Assembly: GCF_013001025.1 (NCBI RefSeq)
Contig: NZ_CP053021.1
Span: 3,872,001 to 3,936,000 of the forward strand
Length of the DNA: 64,000 nucleotides
Direction: 5' to 3'
Origin: Sphingobium yanoikuyae
Lineage (GTDB): Bacteria; Pseudomonadota; Alphaproteobacteria; Sphingomonadales; Sphingomonadaceae
Positions 34,008 to 42,296 of the stretch are shown in pieces. The notes beneath the pieces were generated by a model. The model made no database searches. It was not told the origin of the DNA and saw only the letters and a list, made by a program, of their open reading frames with translations. Within the stretch, counting starts at the first letter, position 1. Each line of letters starts with the position of its first letter. The translations under genes were made by a program, and so were the position numbers.

Positions 34008-34579
34008 ATGCGTCTCTCCTGTATTTTCGGGAGCGCATGTGTCTCTCAGCCACTGCGATTTGCGCAGCGATTAGCTGCCATACCATAGTCACAGCGACAC
34101 AACCAATCCGATTGACGTTCCGCAGCTTCGAAGATCGCTCCCGAACCCCTGATTTAAGGGGCGTGGATGAATTCGGCGCGCTGAATGAGCGGGATGGATG
34201 GATTACTGTCATGCTCCTCCCGTAAACGGGAGAGGAAACAAGGTCCTTTCTGGTCGACAGCCATTTGGCAGCTATTTCCGCCCGCAACCATTTTCCCAGC
34301 TCGGGAAAAGGACAGACAGCTATCTGCCACTATCTCGCATCCAAAATCGGCAGGCGGACCGGTCACACTTTTGGATGGAAAATCGGCGGCTGAACCGGTT
34401 ACCAGGGACGGAGCCGACAAGCCGAGGTGCCGGGGTGTCCCAGGCCTGTCGCTCTTCATTTATTCTGTTCCAGGACATTGGCCGTATCGGCGACATACAT
34501 CATTCTTCAGACAGCCGAATTGATGCAAGGACTATCGGGAGATGTGCTAGGATGACGCATCACCCATATAATGCCGCAG
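34008..34579. repeat. Gene-free stretch with intergenic repeat copy D (about 34258-34430)
   Basis: Contains ATCGGCAGGCGGACCGG, then CAC...GGATGGAAAATCGGCGG and CTGAACCGG, matching the right module of copies B and C. No gene is convincing here. Confidence 0.55.
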
Positions 34580-34632
34580 GCATTTCGTGACAGAGAGACC
34601 ATCGTGCTCCCGCCTGCTTTCGGGAGAGAGTG
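34580..34632 (+). promoter_or_regulatory. Leader hairpin copy 3 (Shine-Dalgarno in the stem)
   Basis: GCATTTCGTGACAGAGAGACC then ATCGTG, followed by CTCCCG (34607-34612) pairing with CGGGAG (34621-34626) over an 8-base loop. The ribosome site GGGAGAGAG is in and just after the 3' arm, six bases before ATG 34633. Nearly identical to copy 1 over about 40 bases. Confidence 0.6.
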
Positions 34633-34689
34633 ATGACTCTGCAACATCAATGCACGCCCTTGGATAAAACCTGCTGGCTACGTCCATGA
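34633..34689 (+). CDS. 18-residue leader peptide
   Basis: MTLQHQCTPLDKTCWLRP, stop TGA at 34687-34689 overlapping the ATG of the next gene (34686). It is the only frame properly spaced from the hairpin-borne ribosome site, so it probably couples the hairpin to translation of the downstream genes. Too short for the usual gene callers. Confidence 0.5.
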   Translation: MTLQHQCTPLDKTCWLRP

Positions 34690-35057
34690 CGAAGCGTACG
34701 AGCAGCACATCCGTGACATTCAGGGCGCCTTTCCAGTTACCAGGACTTGGGTTCCTGCCTGCAGGTACCTATGCACTCGATACCGACGAAGAGGCTTTTG
34801 CAAGCAATACAGGGACGGTCTATCAGTGGATTGCGACGACGCTCCACATTCCAACAGGTAGCGGATTGGAGAGCCATCGGATCGAGCTGGAGGACTTGGA
34901 GCAGGCGCAAAAGCGGGACGAACAGGCTAAAGTCCAGGCCCGGATCGAAGGAATGGCGGCGGATGGTTCCGATCTCCTTGGCCCCCCTTCTTCGATGAAC
35001 TCGTGGCGCTGGGTGCCTTTGTGGGTGCGCCACGCGCGTTCGGACGGGCGACCATGA
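34686..35057 (+). CDS. Hypothetical protein, 123 aa
   Basis: TSVTFRAPFQLPGLGFLPAGTYALDTDEEAF at the N-terminus looks like a small beta fold. LESHRIELEDLEQAQKRDEQAKVQARIEGM is a charged helix. Similar short proteins are, to my memory, common in sphingomonad accessory regions, function unknown. It has no ribosome site of its own and relies on coupling to the leader peptide. Confidence 0.6.
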   Translation: MTKRTSSTSVTFRAPFQLPGLGFLPAGTYALDTDEEAFASNTGTVYQWIATTLHIPTGSGLESHRIELEDLEQAQKRDEQAKVQARIEGMAADGSDLLGPPSSMNSWRWVPLWVRHARSDGRP

Positions 35058-35380
35058 CCATCGCACTCAATAGTGCTTTGATGTGCAGGCAGCAAGAAGC
35101 ACTGCACCGCCAGAGGGCGGCCGAGACGCCGCTCGCCCATGTTCGCGCCGTTGCCCTGCGCGCGGCTGCGGCCTGGGGCCGTCAGGCGGTAGAGGCGGCC
35201 GACATCGAAGCCGGCGTGCGCCGTTTGCTCAGCGCAGAGGATGCAGCGATCGCGCTAGAATTCCTGATCGAAGATGCGGCCGAGCCTGCAGAACCAGCCA
35301 ATCATGTCGTGTCAGAGGGGGTGGCGGAGGCAACCTCAATAAGACAAAGTCCGCTTCATTGCGGGACAGGAGCCCCTTGA
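35054..35380 (+). CDS. Hypothetical helical protein, 108 aa
   Basis: ATG 35054 overlaps the preceding TGA (ATGA). LALHRQ-type helices: MCRQQEALHRQRAAETPLAH, ALRAAAAWGRQAVEAADIEA, LLSAEDAAIALEFLIEDAAE. Ala/Glu-rich all-helical protein with a likely disordered tail. Third frame of the coupled series; not recognised. Confidence 0.55.
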   Translation: MTIALNSALMCRQQEALHRQRAAETPLAHVRAVALRAAAAWGRQAVEAADIEAGVRRLLSAEDAAIALEFLIEDAAEPAEPANHVVSEGVAEATSIRQSPLHCGTGAP

Positions 35381-35535
35381 TGATCCTTCACAATCTACTG
35401 CGCCGGCATCGGCCCGATCCGGTCGAGGAGCATGTGGAAAATGGCTTGCTTATGTCGGCATGTCTGCTGTGTGGTCGCCCCATGGTCAAACCTTCGAAAC
35501 GGGGCTGGCAACTGGCGGGACGGGTCAGGCCATGA
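35380..35535 (+). CDS. Small protein with CxxC, 51 aa
   Basis: ATG 35380 shares one base with the previous stop (TGATG). MILHNLLRRHRPDPVEEHVE is followed by LMSACLLCGRPMVKPSKRGW. One CxxC knuckle in a basic context could bind zinc, perhaps as a dimer. Function unknown. Confidence 0.5.
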   Translation: MILHNLLRRHRPDPVEEHVENGLLMSACLLCGRPMVKPSKRGWQLAGRVRP

Positions 35536-35774
35536 CGGATAGCGAAGCGATCGAACAGGACCCATTTGAGGACATTGCCTTTGGCACCTGGCTGATCGGT
35601 CAGCACGGCCGAGACGGCTGGATCGGCGATCTAGCAAGGGCGGCCAAGGCGGATCGAGGATTTCCGCGGCATGGCGACCCGGACGCCGTGCGTCTTCACC
35701 TCAATAAGATGCAGGCTGAAAGCGACATGTTTGAAGCGGTCGATGACGCCGAACGATTATGGGCACCATTTTGA
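35532..35774 (+). CDS. YozE/SAM-like small protein, 80 aa
   Basis: ATG 35532 overlaps the previous TGA. FGTWLIGQHGRDGWIGDLARAAKADRGFP then HGDPDAVRLHLNKM resembles the YozE SAM-like helical fold (a W-L then I-G-D-L-A then F-P pattern). The role of this family is unknown. Last gene of the coupled operon. Confidence 0.55.
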   Translation: MTDSEAIEQDPFEDIAFGTWLIGQHGRDGWIGDLARAAKADRGFPRHGDPDAVRLHLNKMQAESDMFEAVDDAERLWAPF

Positions 35775-35970
35775 TGCGCCTCCGACGTTGTGTCTTATAA
35801 TGTGCCGCCGCGATCCCTATATTGACTGGTGATCAGCGGTACCGAGCATGTCCGGTGCCGCTTCTCCAAAAAATCGAACGCCGGTCGAGAGTTTCGACCG
35901 AATTTCCAGAGGCTGGAAACACCTGCGTTGCGTTGGGCTGGCCCCTCGCGCGCCCGATGGAGTACGACCC
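35775..35970. other. Short gap after the five-frame operon
   Basis: Nothing recognised; no terminator hairpin with a T-run was seen. Confidence 0.3.
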
Positions 35971-36060
35971 ATGATCGCTTATCTCATTCTCGTGCATCGC
36001 TTTCCCGAGCAATTCAAACGCATGTTCCGCGCAATCGGTAGCAGTCAGCGAAATATATAG
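35971..36060 (+). pseudogene. Stub of a core-2/I-branching (GT14-like) glycosyltransferase
   Basis: MIAYLILVHRFPEQFKRMFRAI is, in my memory, the characteristic N-terminus of bacterial core-2/I-branching GT14-like enzymes (normally about 290-330 residues). After FRAI the homology stops and the frame ends seven residues later. The rest of the gene has been deleted, with gene-free repeat DNA following. Confidence 0.65.
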
Positions 36061-36189
36061 TGAGATGTCTGAACTTTATGCTTAACGCGCTGCGAAGGCG
36101 ATGGACAGGTTGATTCATCCCGATCTAGGCTGAGCTTGCACTCGCCTAACCGCAAACCACTGCATAGGATTATCTCTCCTATACCGACC

Positions 36190-36330
36190 GGCAGCTATCG
36201 CTCACCGGCGGGCTGAAAGCCGTCATTCTGCAATCGGCCAGTCTCGAACGTTCCGATCGGCAAAGCGGACCGGCCGCACCTGGGAATGAAAAATCGGCTG
36301 CTGAACGGCGGCAAAGGGTCGACAGCGGAG
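36190..36330. repeat. Intergenic repeat copy B (most complete)
   Basis: Carries both modules. Left: GGCAGCTATCG...AAAGCCGTCATTCTGCAATCGGCCA. Right: ATCGGCAAAGCGGACCGG, CACCTGGGAATGAAAAATCGG, CTGAACGGCGGCAAAGGGTC. Copies A (11.6 kb), C (39.5 kb) and D (34.3 kb) share one or both modules in degenerate form. Confidence 0.6.
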
Positions 36331-36377
36331 ATGGCCGCTACGCGCTCTTTCCAGTCATTCGATGGTCAGGGCGAAAA

Positions 36378-37124
36378 TCAGGATTGAGGCATGATTGCAA
36401 TTGCGGAGTGGTCCGCTGCGTTATCAACCGGGAGCCCAGCCTCCTTCCGTTCGGAGTATCGGTCAACGAGCTGCACCCCGTGCGGCCTCATCAGCACGGT
36501 GAAGCGGACCAGTTCCTCCATCACATCGACGATGCGCTCGTAGTAGCTCGATGCCCGCATCCGGCCGTCTTCGTCGAACTCCTTGTAGGCCATCGCCACT
36601 GACGACTGATTAGGAATCGTGAACATCCGCATCCAGCGGCCCAGCAAGCGCAGCGAATTGACGGCATTGAACGATTGCGAACCGCCGGACACCTGCATGA
36701 CCGCAAGCGTTCTTCCCTGCGTCGGCCGCATCCCGCGCATCTGAAGTGGCAGATGATCGATCTGCGTCTTCATGATGCCGCTGATCTGGCCGTGCCGCTC
36801 AGGACTGCACCAGACCATGCCCTCCGACCATAGCGCGTGCTCCCGCAGTTCATGCACCGCCGGGTGATCATCTCCCGCTATCTGATCGGGCAGCGGCAGG
36901 TCGCTAGGATCGAAGATCCGCGTCTCGGCGCCGAAGAACTTTAGCAGGCGCGCCGCCTCTTCCACGGCGAGGCGCGAAAACGAGCGTTCCCGCAGAGAGC
37001 CGTAGAGCAGCAGAATACGCGGAGGCGGTTGATCCGGGCCAAGGCCGCTGGCGGGACGAGCCAACGCAAAAGCTTTGTCTAGCGCAGGAAGGTGATCGGG
37101 GGCGGCGAGTTCGCGCAGTCTCAT
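36378..37124 (-). CDS. arsH: ArsH, NADPH-dependent FMN reductase
   Basis: 248 residues. Flavodoxin-like fold with the FMN phosphate loop [15 protein letters not shown] and the second flavin loop [40 protein letters not shown] is also typical. ArsH oxidises trivalent organoarsenicals and reduces quinones, contributing to arsenic resistance. It is last in the ars operon, its ATG overlapping the acr3 stop by four bases. Confidence 0.92.
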   Translation of the reverse strand: MRLRELAAPDHLPALDKAFALARPASGLGPDQPPPRILLLYGSLRERSFSRLAVEEAARLLKFFGAETRIFDPSDLPLPDQIAGDDHPAVHELREHALWSEGMVWCSPERHGQISGIMKTQIDHLPLQMRGMRPTQGRTLAVMQVSGGSQSFNAVNSLRLLGRWMRMFTIPNQSSVAMAYKEFDEDGRMRASSYYERIVDVMEELVRFTVLMRPHGVQLVDRYSERKEAGLPVDNAADHSAIAIMPQS

Positions 37125-38149
37125 GCGGAAATACCTTTCTCGTACCAGGGACGGGTCCGCTTCACCAAGGCGACGATCGATAGCATCACCGGCACTTCGA
37201 CCAGCACGCCCACGACCGTTGCCAGCGCGGCGCCGGAACTGAGGCCAAAAAGGCTGATGGCGGCGGCCACAGCCAGTTCAAAGAAATTGGAGGCACCGAT
37301 CAGCGCCGAAGGGCCAGCGACGCACCATGCCACGCCAAAACGGCGGCTGAGCCAATAGGCGATGCCGGCATTAAGATAGACCTGAAACAGGATCGGCACG
37401 GCAATCAGCGCGATTACCAGCGGTTGCCGGATGATCTGCTCGCCCTGAAAGCCGAACAGCAGCACCAGTGTCAGCAGCAGGCTGGCAAGGCTGATCGGGC
37501 CAATGGCGGACAGGAAATGCTGGAGCCGCTTCTCGCCCCCGCGAAGTAGGACTCGGCGGAGCAGTTGCGAGATGACCACCGGGACGACGATGTAGAGTCC
37601 CACCGACAGCGCCAACGTGCTCCACGGCACGGTAATCGATGCCACGCCCAGCAGCAATCCTACGAGCGGCGCGAAGGCAAGGACCATGATCAGGTCGTTC
37701 AGTGCCACCTGGCTCAAGGTGTAGTTCGGCTCACCATCGACGAGGTTGGACCAGACGAAGACCATCGCCGTGCAAGGCGCAGCAGCCAGCAGGATCAGCC
37801 CGGCAATGTAGGACGACGATACGCCTTCAGGCAGCATCGGCGCGAACAGGTGGCCGAGGAAGAAGGTGCCGAGCAATGCCATGGAGAATGGCTTGATCGC
37901 CCAGTTCACTACGAGGGTAATGCCGATACCACGCCAGTGCTGCCGAAGGCTATGGAGGGCGCCGAAATCGACCCGTAGCAGCATCGGGATGATCATGAGC
38001 CAGATCAGGCCCGCCACCACGAGGTTGACGTTGGCGATCTCCAGCGCTGCGATCGCCTCGAAGGCGCCGGGAAGCAAATGGCCGAGACCGATCCCGACTA
38101 CGATGCACATGGCCACCCACAGCGAGAGATAGCGTTCGAACAGCGACAT
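37121..38149 (-). CDS. acr3: ACR3-family arsenite efflux permease
   Basis: 342 residues with ten hydrophobic helices. Family hallmarks: [33 protein letters not shown] (the conserved membrane Cys needed for arsenite transport), [14 protein letters not shown] and [20 protein letters not shown]. It exports As(III) using the proton gradient. Six bases separate it from the GNAT gene and it overlaps arsH, so the operon is tight. Confidence 0.94.
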   Translation of the reverse strand: MSLFERYLSLWVAMCIVVGIGLGHLLPGAFEAIAALEIANVNLVVAGLIWLMIIPMLLRVDFGALHSLRQHWRGIGITLVVNWAIKPFSMALLGTFFLGHLFAPMLPEGVSSSYIAGLILLAAAPCTAMVFVWSNLVDGEPNYTLSQVALNDLIMVLAFAPLVGLLLGVASITVPWSTLALSVGLYIVVPVVISQLLRRVLLRGGEKRLQHFLSAIGPISLASLLLTLVLLFGFQGEQIIRQPLVIALIAVPILFQVYLNAGIAYWLSRRFGVAWCVAGPSALIGASNFFELAVAAAISLFGLSSGAALATVVGVLVEVPVMLSIVALVKRTRPWYEKGISA

Positions 38150-38154
38150 GATCG

Positions 38155-38691
38155 TCAGTCCTTCCCGGAAGCGATAGGCGCGGTCGCGGTGCCGCCACCC
38201 AAGGCGATCTGCATGTAAACTGTGTCGAGCCAGCGACCGGCCTTCCAGCCCATGCCGGTCAGGCAGCCGACCTGCTCAAAGCCGCAAGAGCCGTGCAGTG
38301 CGACGGAGGCCGGTTCACCGCCACCGATGACAGCGACCATCTGCCGGAAGCCATAGGCATCGGCGGCCTCCAGCAAGGCCTTGAGCAACAGCTTGCCGAT
38401 GCCGCCACCGCGCCGGTCGTGCGCTACGTAGATGCTGTTCTCGCAAGCATAGGCATAGGCCGGTCTATCCCGGAACTGCGTGGCGTAGGCATAGCCCACC
38501 AGCTCAGATCCATCGCAGGCGACAAGGAACGGCCAACTCCGCCCGGTGATCATCAAAATCTTCTCGACGGTCTCGTCCGCGGTCGGCGGCACGACTTCGT
38601 AGGTTGCCGTGCCGTGAAGAACATGATGCGCATAAATGGTGGCAATGGCGTCCGCGTCGTCGACCTCAGCCCGGCGAACCGAAAGACTCAT
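38155..38691 (-). CDS. GNAT acetyltransferase (ArsN/phosphinothricin-acetyltransferase-like)
   Basis: 178 residues. LSVRRAEVDDADAIATIYAHHVLHGTATYE is the standard start of the phosphinothricin acetyltransferase family. YVAHDRRGGGIGKLLLKALLEAA is the acetyl-CoA loop, and VALHGSCGFEQVGCLTGMGWK is the closing motif. Within ars operons these enzymes (ArsN1 type) acetylate organoarsenicals such as arsinothricin; that substrate is inferred from the neighbours. The start overlaps the arsC stop (ATGA). Confidence 0.8.
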   Translation of the reverse strand: MSLSVRRAEVDDADAIATIYAHHVLHGTATYEVVPPTADETVEKILMITGRSWPFLVACDGSELVGYAYATQFRDRPAYAYACENSIYVAHDRRGGGIGKLLLKALLEAADAYGFRQMVAVIGGGEPASVALHGSCGFEQVGCLTGMGWKAGRWLDTVYMQIALGGGTATAPIASGKD

Positions 38692-39101
38692 CGCCGGGTC
38701 GCTTCCACGACTTCGCCGTCTTCCTTGACGAAAGTTCTGCGCTGCTCGGCCGGCAGCAGGTCTAGCACTGCTTCGGAAGGCCGGCAGAGCTTCACGCCCA
38801 GTGGCGACACGACCAGCGGCCGGTTGATGAGGATAGGATGCTCCATCATCGCGTCGACGAGGGCCTCGTCCGTCAAGGTCTCGTCGCGGAGGCCCAGTTC
38901 GGCATAAGGCGTCCCCTTCTCGCGCAGCAGAGCGCGCGGGGTGATGCCGGCGCGGTCAATGAGTTCCAGGAGCAGCGCACGGCTCGGCGGCGTCTTCAGG
39001 TACTCGATAACATGAGGCTCTATACCCGCATTGCGGATCATGGCCAGGGCATTACGAGAGGTCCCGCAAAGCGGGTTATGGTAGATCACGATATCGGTCA
39101 T
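38688..39101 (-). CDS. arsC: Glutaredoxin-dependent arsenate reductase ArsC
   Basis: 137 residues from ATG 39101; the frame further upstream lies in arsR. MTDIVIYHNPLCGTSRNALAMI holds the catalytic Cys in the NPxCGTS loop. The Arg region LINRPLVVSPLGVKLCRPSE matches E. coli plasmid-type ArsC. It reduces arsenate to arsenite, which Acr3 then exports. Ten bases separate it from arsR. Confidence 0.94.
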   Translation of the reverse strand: MTDIVIYHNPLCGTSRNALAMIRNAGIEPHVIEYLKTPPSRALLLELIDRAGITPRALLREKGTPYAELGLRDETLTDEALVDAMMEHPILINRPLVVSPLGVKLCRPSEAVLDLLPAEQRRTFVKEDGEVVEATRR

Positions 39102-39111
39102 TGTTGCCTCT

Positions 39112-39441
39112 TCAGCAGCAGGTAAGTTCGGCCAGAAGCGGCTCGCACAGTTCGGCGCGCCCCTGGCAGCAATCCTTGGCCAGATAGACCATGAGGCCGC
39201 GCAGCGCGTCGAGGTTGGCGCGCTGGATCTGTTGGCGACCACGCTTCTCGGACAGCACCAGGCCGGCCTTCACCATCACGGCCAGATGCGTCGAAAATGT
39301 GCTCTGGGTCAGCCCCGACGCTTCGACCAGTTCGCCGGTCGACAAGCCATCCGGCTCATGTCGGATCAGCAGCCGAAACGCATCGAGCCGCGTGGGATGG
39401 CCAAGGGTGGAGAGAATGGCAAGGGCGTCATCGGTGTCCAT
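39112..39441 (-). CDS. arsR: ArsR-family repressor
   Basis: 109 residues, winged helix (PTRLDAFRLLIRHEPDGLSTGEL, ASGLTQSTFSTHLAVMVKAGLV recognition helix). Cys pairs lie only at the C-terminus (LAKDCCQGRAELCEPLL and the last two residues, CC), not in the ELCVCDL position of classical ArsR, so this is a variant with C-terminal arsenite-binding Cys. First gene of the operon; likely represses it from the palindrome just upstream. Confidence 0.92.
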   Translation of the reverse strand: MDTDDALAILSTLGHPTRLDAFRLLIRHEPDGLSTGELVEASGLTQSTFSTHLAVMVKAGLVLSEKRGRQQIQRANLDALRGLMVYLAKDCCQGRAELCEPLLAELTCC

Positions 39442-39451
39442 GCATCGAAAT

Positions 39452-39490
39452 TATCCGATGCGATATGGCCCGTCAATGAGATATCGGATA
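39452..39490. promoter_or_regulatory. Putative ArsR operator
   Basis: TATCCGAT (39452-39459) and ATCGGATA (39483-39490) form a perfect 8-bp inverted repeat starting 11 bp upstream of the arsR ATG, the usual place for an autoregulated ArsR site. Confidence 0.6.
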
Positions 39491-39523
39491 TTCCCGATTC
39501 TTTATTCGTCAGTCAGGCTTGAG

Positions 39524-39655
39524 GGCAGCTTGGGACCAATTGCTAGATGGAAGCTGACATTCCGAGATCGGCTCGACGCGCGGTTGGAAGGGAAAACCTG
39601 ACCGTCTGCTCCTGGGGATCAAAAATCGCCCCTTGAACGGCAAATTTGGGTCGCT
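39524..39655. repeat. Intergenic repeat copy C
   Basis: GGCAGCTT, GGAAGCTGACATTCCGAGATCGGCT, then CTCCTGGGGATCAAAAATCG and TTGAACGGCAAATTTGGGTC. It matches copy B over both modules with substitutions. It fills the gap between arsR and the Fic gene. Confidence 0.55.
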
Positions 39656-39656
39656 G

Positions 39657-40886
39657 TTAGGCGAAGAGCTTTGGGAAAAGCGTATCCTGGGTGTCACTTG
39701 GGAAACGAAGCGATACGGGCCCCTTCGGGGTATCCGACGCCAGCAATCCAGCATCGGTTAGCTCCTTTAGGACGCGTCGCGCGCTGCGCTCGGGCAGACC
39801 CGTAAGGCGCGGAGCAGCACCCCGCTCGAATTCTCCTCGAATAAGGGCTTCCTGGAGTAGCCAGTTACCCTCCGGAGACAAGCCATCTGTGATCAACACA
39901 TGGCGCTCAAGCCGCTTCGATAGAGTGTCGAGTTCGAAGAGGCTCGACATGTAGCTGATTTGATCGAGACAGACTTTGAGAAACCACTCAGCAAATCCCA
40001 CCAGATGCGCTTCGGAAAGGTTTCCCCGGCCATCGCGATCTCCCTGACGCGGTGCATCGGCCGAGGCCATGTACTTGCGATATTCTGTCCGGCCAGCATC
40101 TCCGGGCTCCAGCCCGCGTGCAAGCCCTCGAGATACCGACCATAGCCCGTGCGCGCCGATCCCTGCCTTGAGCGCCATGGCGTGGCTCATCAACCGACTA
40201 ATCCGGCCATTGCCATCGGGAAAGGGGTGAATCCAATTGAACCGGTGGTGTGCTGTTGCCAGTGCCAGTATGCGCTTTGCTTTCCCGGCTCCCACTGCGG
40301 TCAAGCGCATTCCATCCTCGGGTTCAAAGGCAAACCGCAAGAAGAAATAGCTCATGAAATCGGCCACTCTGGCCGACGATGTCGGAATGTGGCGGCCGAT
40401 CTGGACATCGTGCTCAGCCCTTGATCGCCATTCGCCCGGCGTCATTACAAAGCTTCGCTCTCCACCGCGCACGGTGAGCATGTCGATCGAGGCATCCGCG
40501 TAGAAATCTCGATGCAGTTGCAGGATAAAATCGGGGTCGGCAGGATCCGGAAGTTCGCCATGAATGGCAGCGCGATCGATGGCTTCCTGTACGCGGTAAT
40601 GCGCTGCAGCTTCGGCCATGAGATCTCGTTGATCGTCATCGCGTTCGCCGGCCAACGCGCGCTCGATATCCCGTGGACGGGTGCGGTGTCCCTCGATGAG
40701 GTTACTGTAGTAGGTATTCATCACTCGCACGAGGCTGACGAGATGGAGTGCGGTCTGCGGATGAAGTGCTCGCCCGAGGCCTTCGGCCCTGGCTGCTATT
40801 TCGGCGACGAGATCCGGCAAATCACCGGCCGGTGCATCGATCCGTGCTGGCTCAATCTGAGTGGGGGATTCGACGTTCACTGCCAC
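39657..40886 (-). CDS. Fic-domain protein (AMP transferase), with inhibitory helix
   Basis: 409 residues. The N-terminal helix contains the class II inhibitory motif, read here as NTYYSNLIEGH (S-N-L-I-E-G). The Fic active site is FNWIHPFPDGNGRISRLMSH, with catalytic His and the phosphate-anchor loop. The C-terminal winged helix (RGEFERGAAPRLTGLPERSARRVLKELTDAGLL) is typical of the long Fic proteins that may regulate genes as well as AMPylate targets. No separate antitoxin gene adjoins. Isolated between repeat C and the DUF1080 gene. Confidence 0.9.
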   Translation of the reverse strand: MAVNVESPTQIEPARIDAPAGDLPDLVAEIAARAEGLGRALHPQTALHLVSLVRVMNTYYSNLIEGHRTRPRDIERALAGERDDDQRDLMAEAAAHYRVQEAIDRAAIHGELPDPADPDFILQLHRDFYADASIDMLTVRGGERSFVMTPGEWRSRAEHDVQIGRHIPTSSARVADFMSYFFLRFAFEPEDGMRLTAVGAGKAKRILALATAHHRFNWIHPFPDGNGRISRLMSHAMALKAGIGAHGLWSVSRGLARGLEPGDAGRTEYRKYMASADAPRQGDRDGRGNLSEAHLVGFAEWFLKVCLDQISYMSSLFELDTLSKRLERHVLITDGLSPEGNWLLQEALIRGEFERGAAPRLTGLPERSARRVLKELTDAGLLASDTPKGPVSLRFPSDTQDTLFPKLFA

Positions 40887-41127
40887 AGTTTTGGCCGATC
40901 CTTCTAGCCGGTTCTCTTATGCTCACATTAGCCCAAGAATAGCCGTTTTTCCAGCCTTGATGCTTTACTTTTCGCACTGCCTGATGGGCTATGGAGTGGC
41001 AATTTGGCCGGTCATTTGGCCGATCTTCTTGCCGAAGTTCGCCCTCCGTTACTGGGCCCCGTTCCGAAAGTCCTAGCGTCGGATCCAATACAGGCGTCCC
41101 CCCCTGATGCCGGATAGAGACCTCCGA
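40887..41127. other. Short intergenic gap
   Basis: Nothing recognised; short frames only. Confidence 0.3.
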
Positions 41128-41922
41128 CTATTCGAGACGCTGCAACATTATCTTCCGGAATTCGACGGGATGCCCTTCACTCTGCAAGGCGACATAGCCT
41201 CTGCCGAGATGAAGCGTGCCACCCGCAGTCGCAATCAAGGGGCGAGCGTCATCATCTTCGGGATCCAGTTGCGCCCCGGAATAACGCAATACTGGCTTCC
41301 CATCGATGAAATGCGTAATCTGACCAGAGGGAAGGACTTCGACTTCCGCCTCGGTCCAGCGGCCGATGGGAATAAGAGGCGAGGTGGAGGCGATGCAATG
41401 CGGCAGGTCGCGATTGCCATCGACGACGACGGTCGTTCCCGGTGTACACAGATTGCCGCTGGGTTCCTCCGACGGGCGAGGGACGCCAAGCAACTGCATT
41501 TCCAGGCTCACCGGAAACGCCTGATCCTTTCGCATCGTTTCTGGCGCTTGAGCAAGAAGCATAAGCCCGGAGTTGGTGGCCTGCCACGGCTTGATACCCG
41601 CGATGGACTGACCAGTGAAACGATATTCAAAACGAATCCGAAATGACTTGAGTTGCGTGTGCCAGAACAGGTGGCCGAACTCTCCGTTGAAGGCCTCATA
41701 TTCGTCGTAGGAGACGTGGATAGCGCCATCTTTTACGATGAAAGTGTGTCGAGGATCCTCGCCCAGGGCATGGCCCGTGATTTTCGGAACCCAGCCGGAC
41801 AAATCCTTCCCGTCGAATATGGGCTCCCATTTGGTGGCAGGGGCCGCCGCCCCAGACAACAGGCCTATACCAAAGAGCGCAGCGATTTGTCGCAATGGCC
41901 TGGTCGATCCTGCTCCGAGCAT
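41128..41922 (-). CDS. Secreted DUF1080 protein (3-keto-disaccharide hydrolase-like)
   Basis: 264 residues from ATG 41922, with a signal peptide (LRQIAALFGIGLLSGAAAPA). WEPIFDGKDLSGWVPKI is the strong DUF1080 start; FEYRFTGQ, NSGLMLLAQ, EMQLLG and SGQITHFIDGKPVLRYSG follow the jelly-roll layout. The family is LamG-like, and members cleave 3-keto-glycosides. Periplasmic. The nearby remnant of a GntR regulator suggests a once larger sugar-use locus. The frame to 41958 adds a hydrophilic stretch and is less likely. Confidence 0.85.
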   Translation of the reverse strand: MLGAGSTRPLRQIAALFGIGLLSGAAAPATKWEPIFDGKDLSGWVPKITGHALGEDPRHTFIVKDGAIHVSYDEYEAFNGEFGHLFWHTQLKSFRIRFEYRFTGQSIAGIKPWQATNSGLMLLAQAPETMRKDQAFPVSLEMQLLGVPRPSEEPSGNLCTPGTTVVVDGNRDLPHCIASTSPLIPIGRWTEAEVEVLPSGQITHFIDGKPVLRYSGAQLDPEDDDARPLIATAGGTLHLGRGYVALQSEGHPVEFRKIMLQRLE

Positions 41923-42044
41923 GCGCTTCTTCTCCTTGTTGCCGTTGTGCCGATCCACCGGTCAGCCAAACTCATCGCCAGAAAGGGAGGTGAAAACAAT
42001 GCTCCCCACTAACGCTCCGCATTCCCCCACAGTGAAATTTCAGA

Positions 42045-42296
42045 TCATCCATCCAGAACGGTCTTCATATCTTCAAGGGCGAGGGCGATGAGAATTTCCA
42101 TGCTCGTTCGGGCTTTGCGCGGATCGCGCCGCGCGATTGCGTCCACCACCCTCGCATGATCCGGTACAGGATCGCCCAAAGGTTGGATCGCTGCCGATGA
42201 CATCGATTTTGGTTCAATTTTAAAGCGCCATGGCTCAATTTTGCCGATCACCGACAGCGAGTATCGTGCAATTCTGGAGTCCTTTGGGCGAAGCAA
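42045..42296 (-). pseudogene. C-terminal remnant of a GntR/FadR-type regulator
   Basis: The last 45 residues, DHARVVDAIARRDPRKARTSMEILIALALEDM, match the final helices of the FCD ligand-binding domain. The DNA-binding half and most of FCD are missing, and the upstream part of the frame looks unrelated. It presumably belonged to the neighbouring DUF1080 sugar locus. Confidence 0.6.

Noticed and set aside
33606..34088. 160-codon plus-strand ORF downstream of the response regulator
   Set aside because: Runs antisense through the better supported 76-residue gene at 33777-34007, which has a strong ribosome site.
36835..36860. GCGTGCTCCCGC inside arsH
   Set aside because: Same 12 bases as the leader hairpins, but inside a coding region on the opposite strand to the gene and without GAGAGACC or a GGGAG partner before a start; coincidence.
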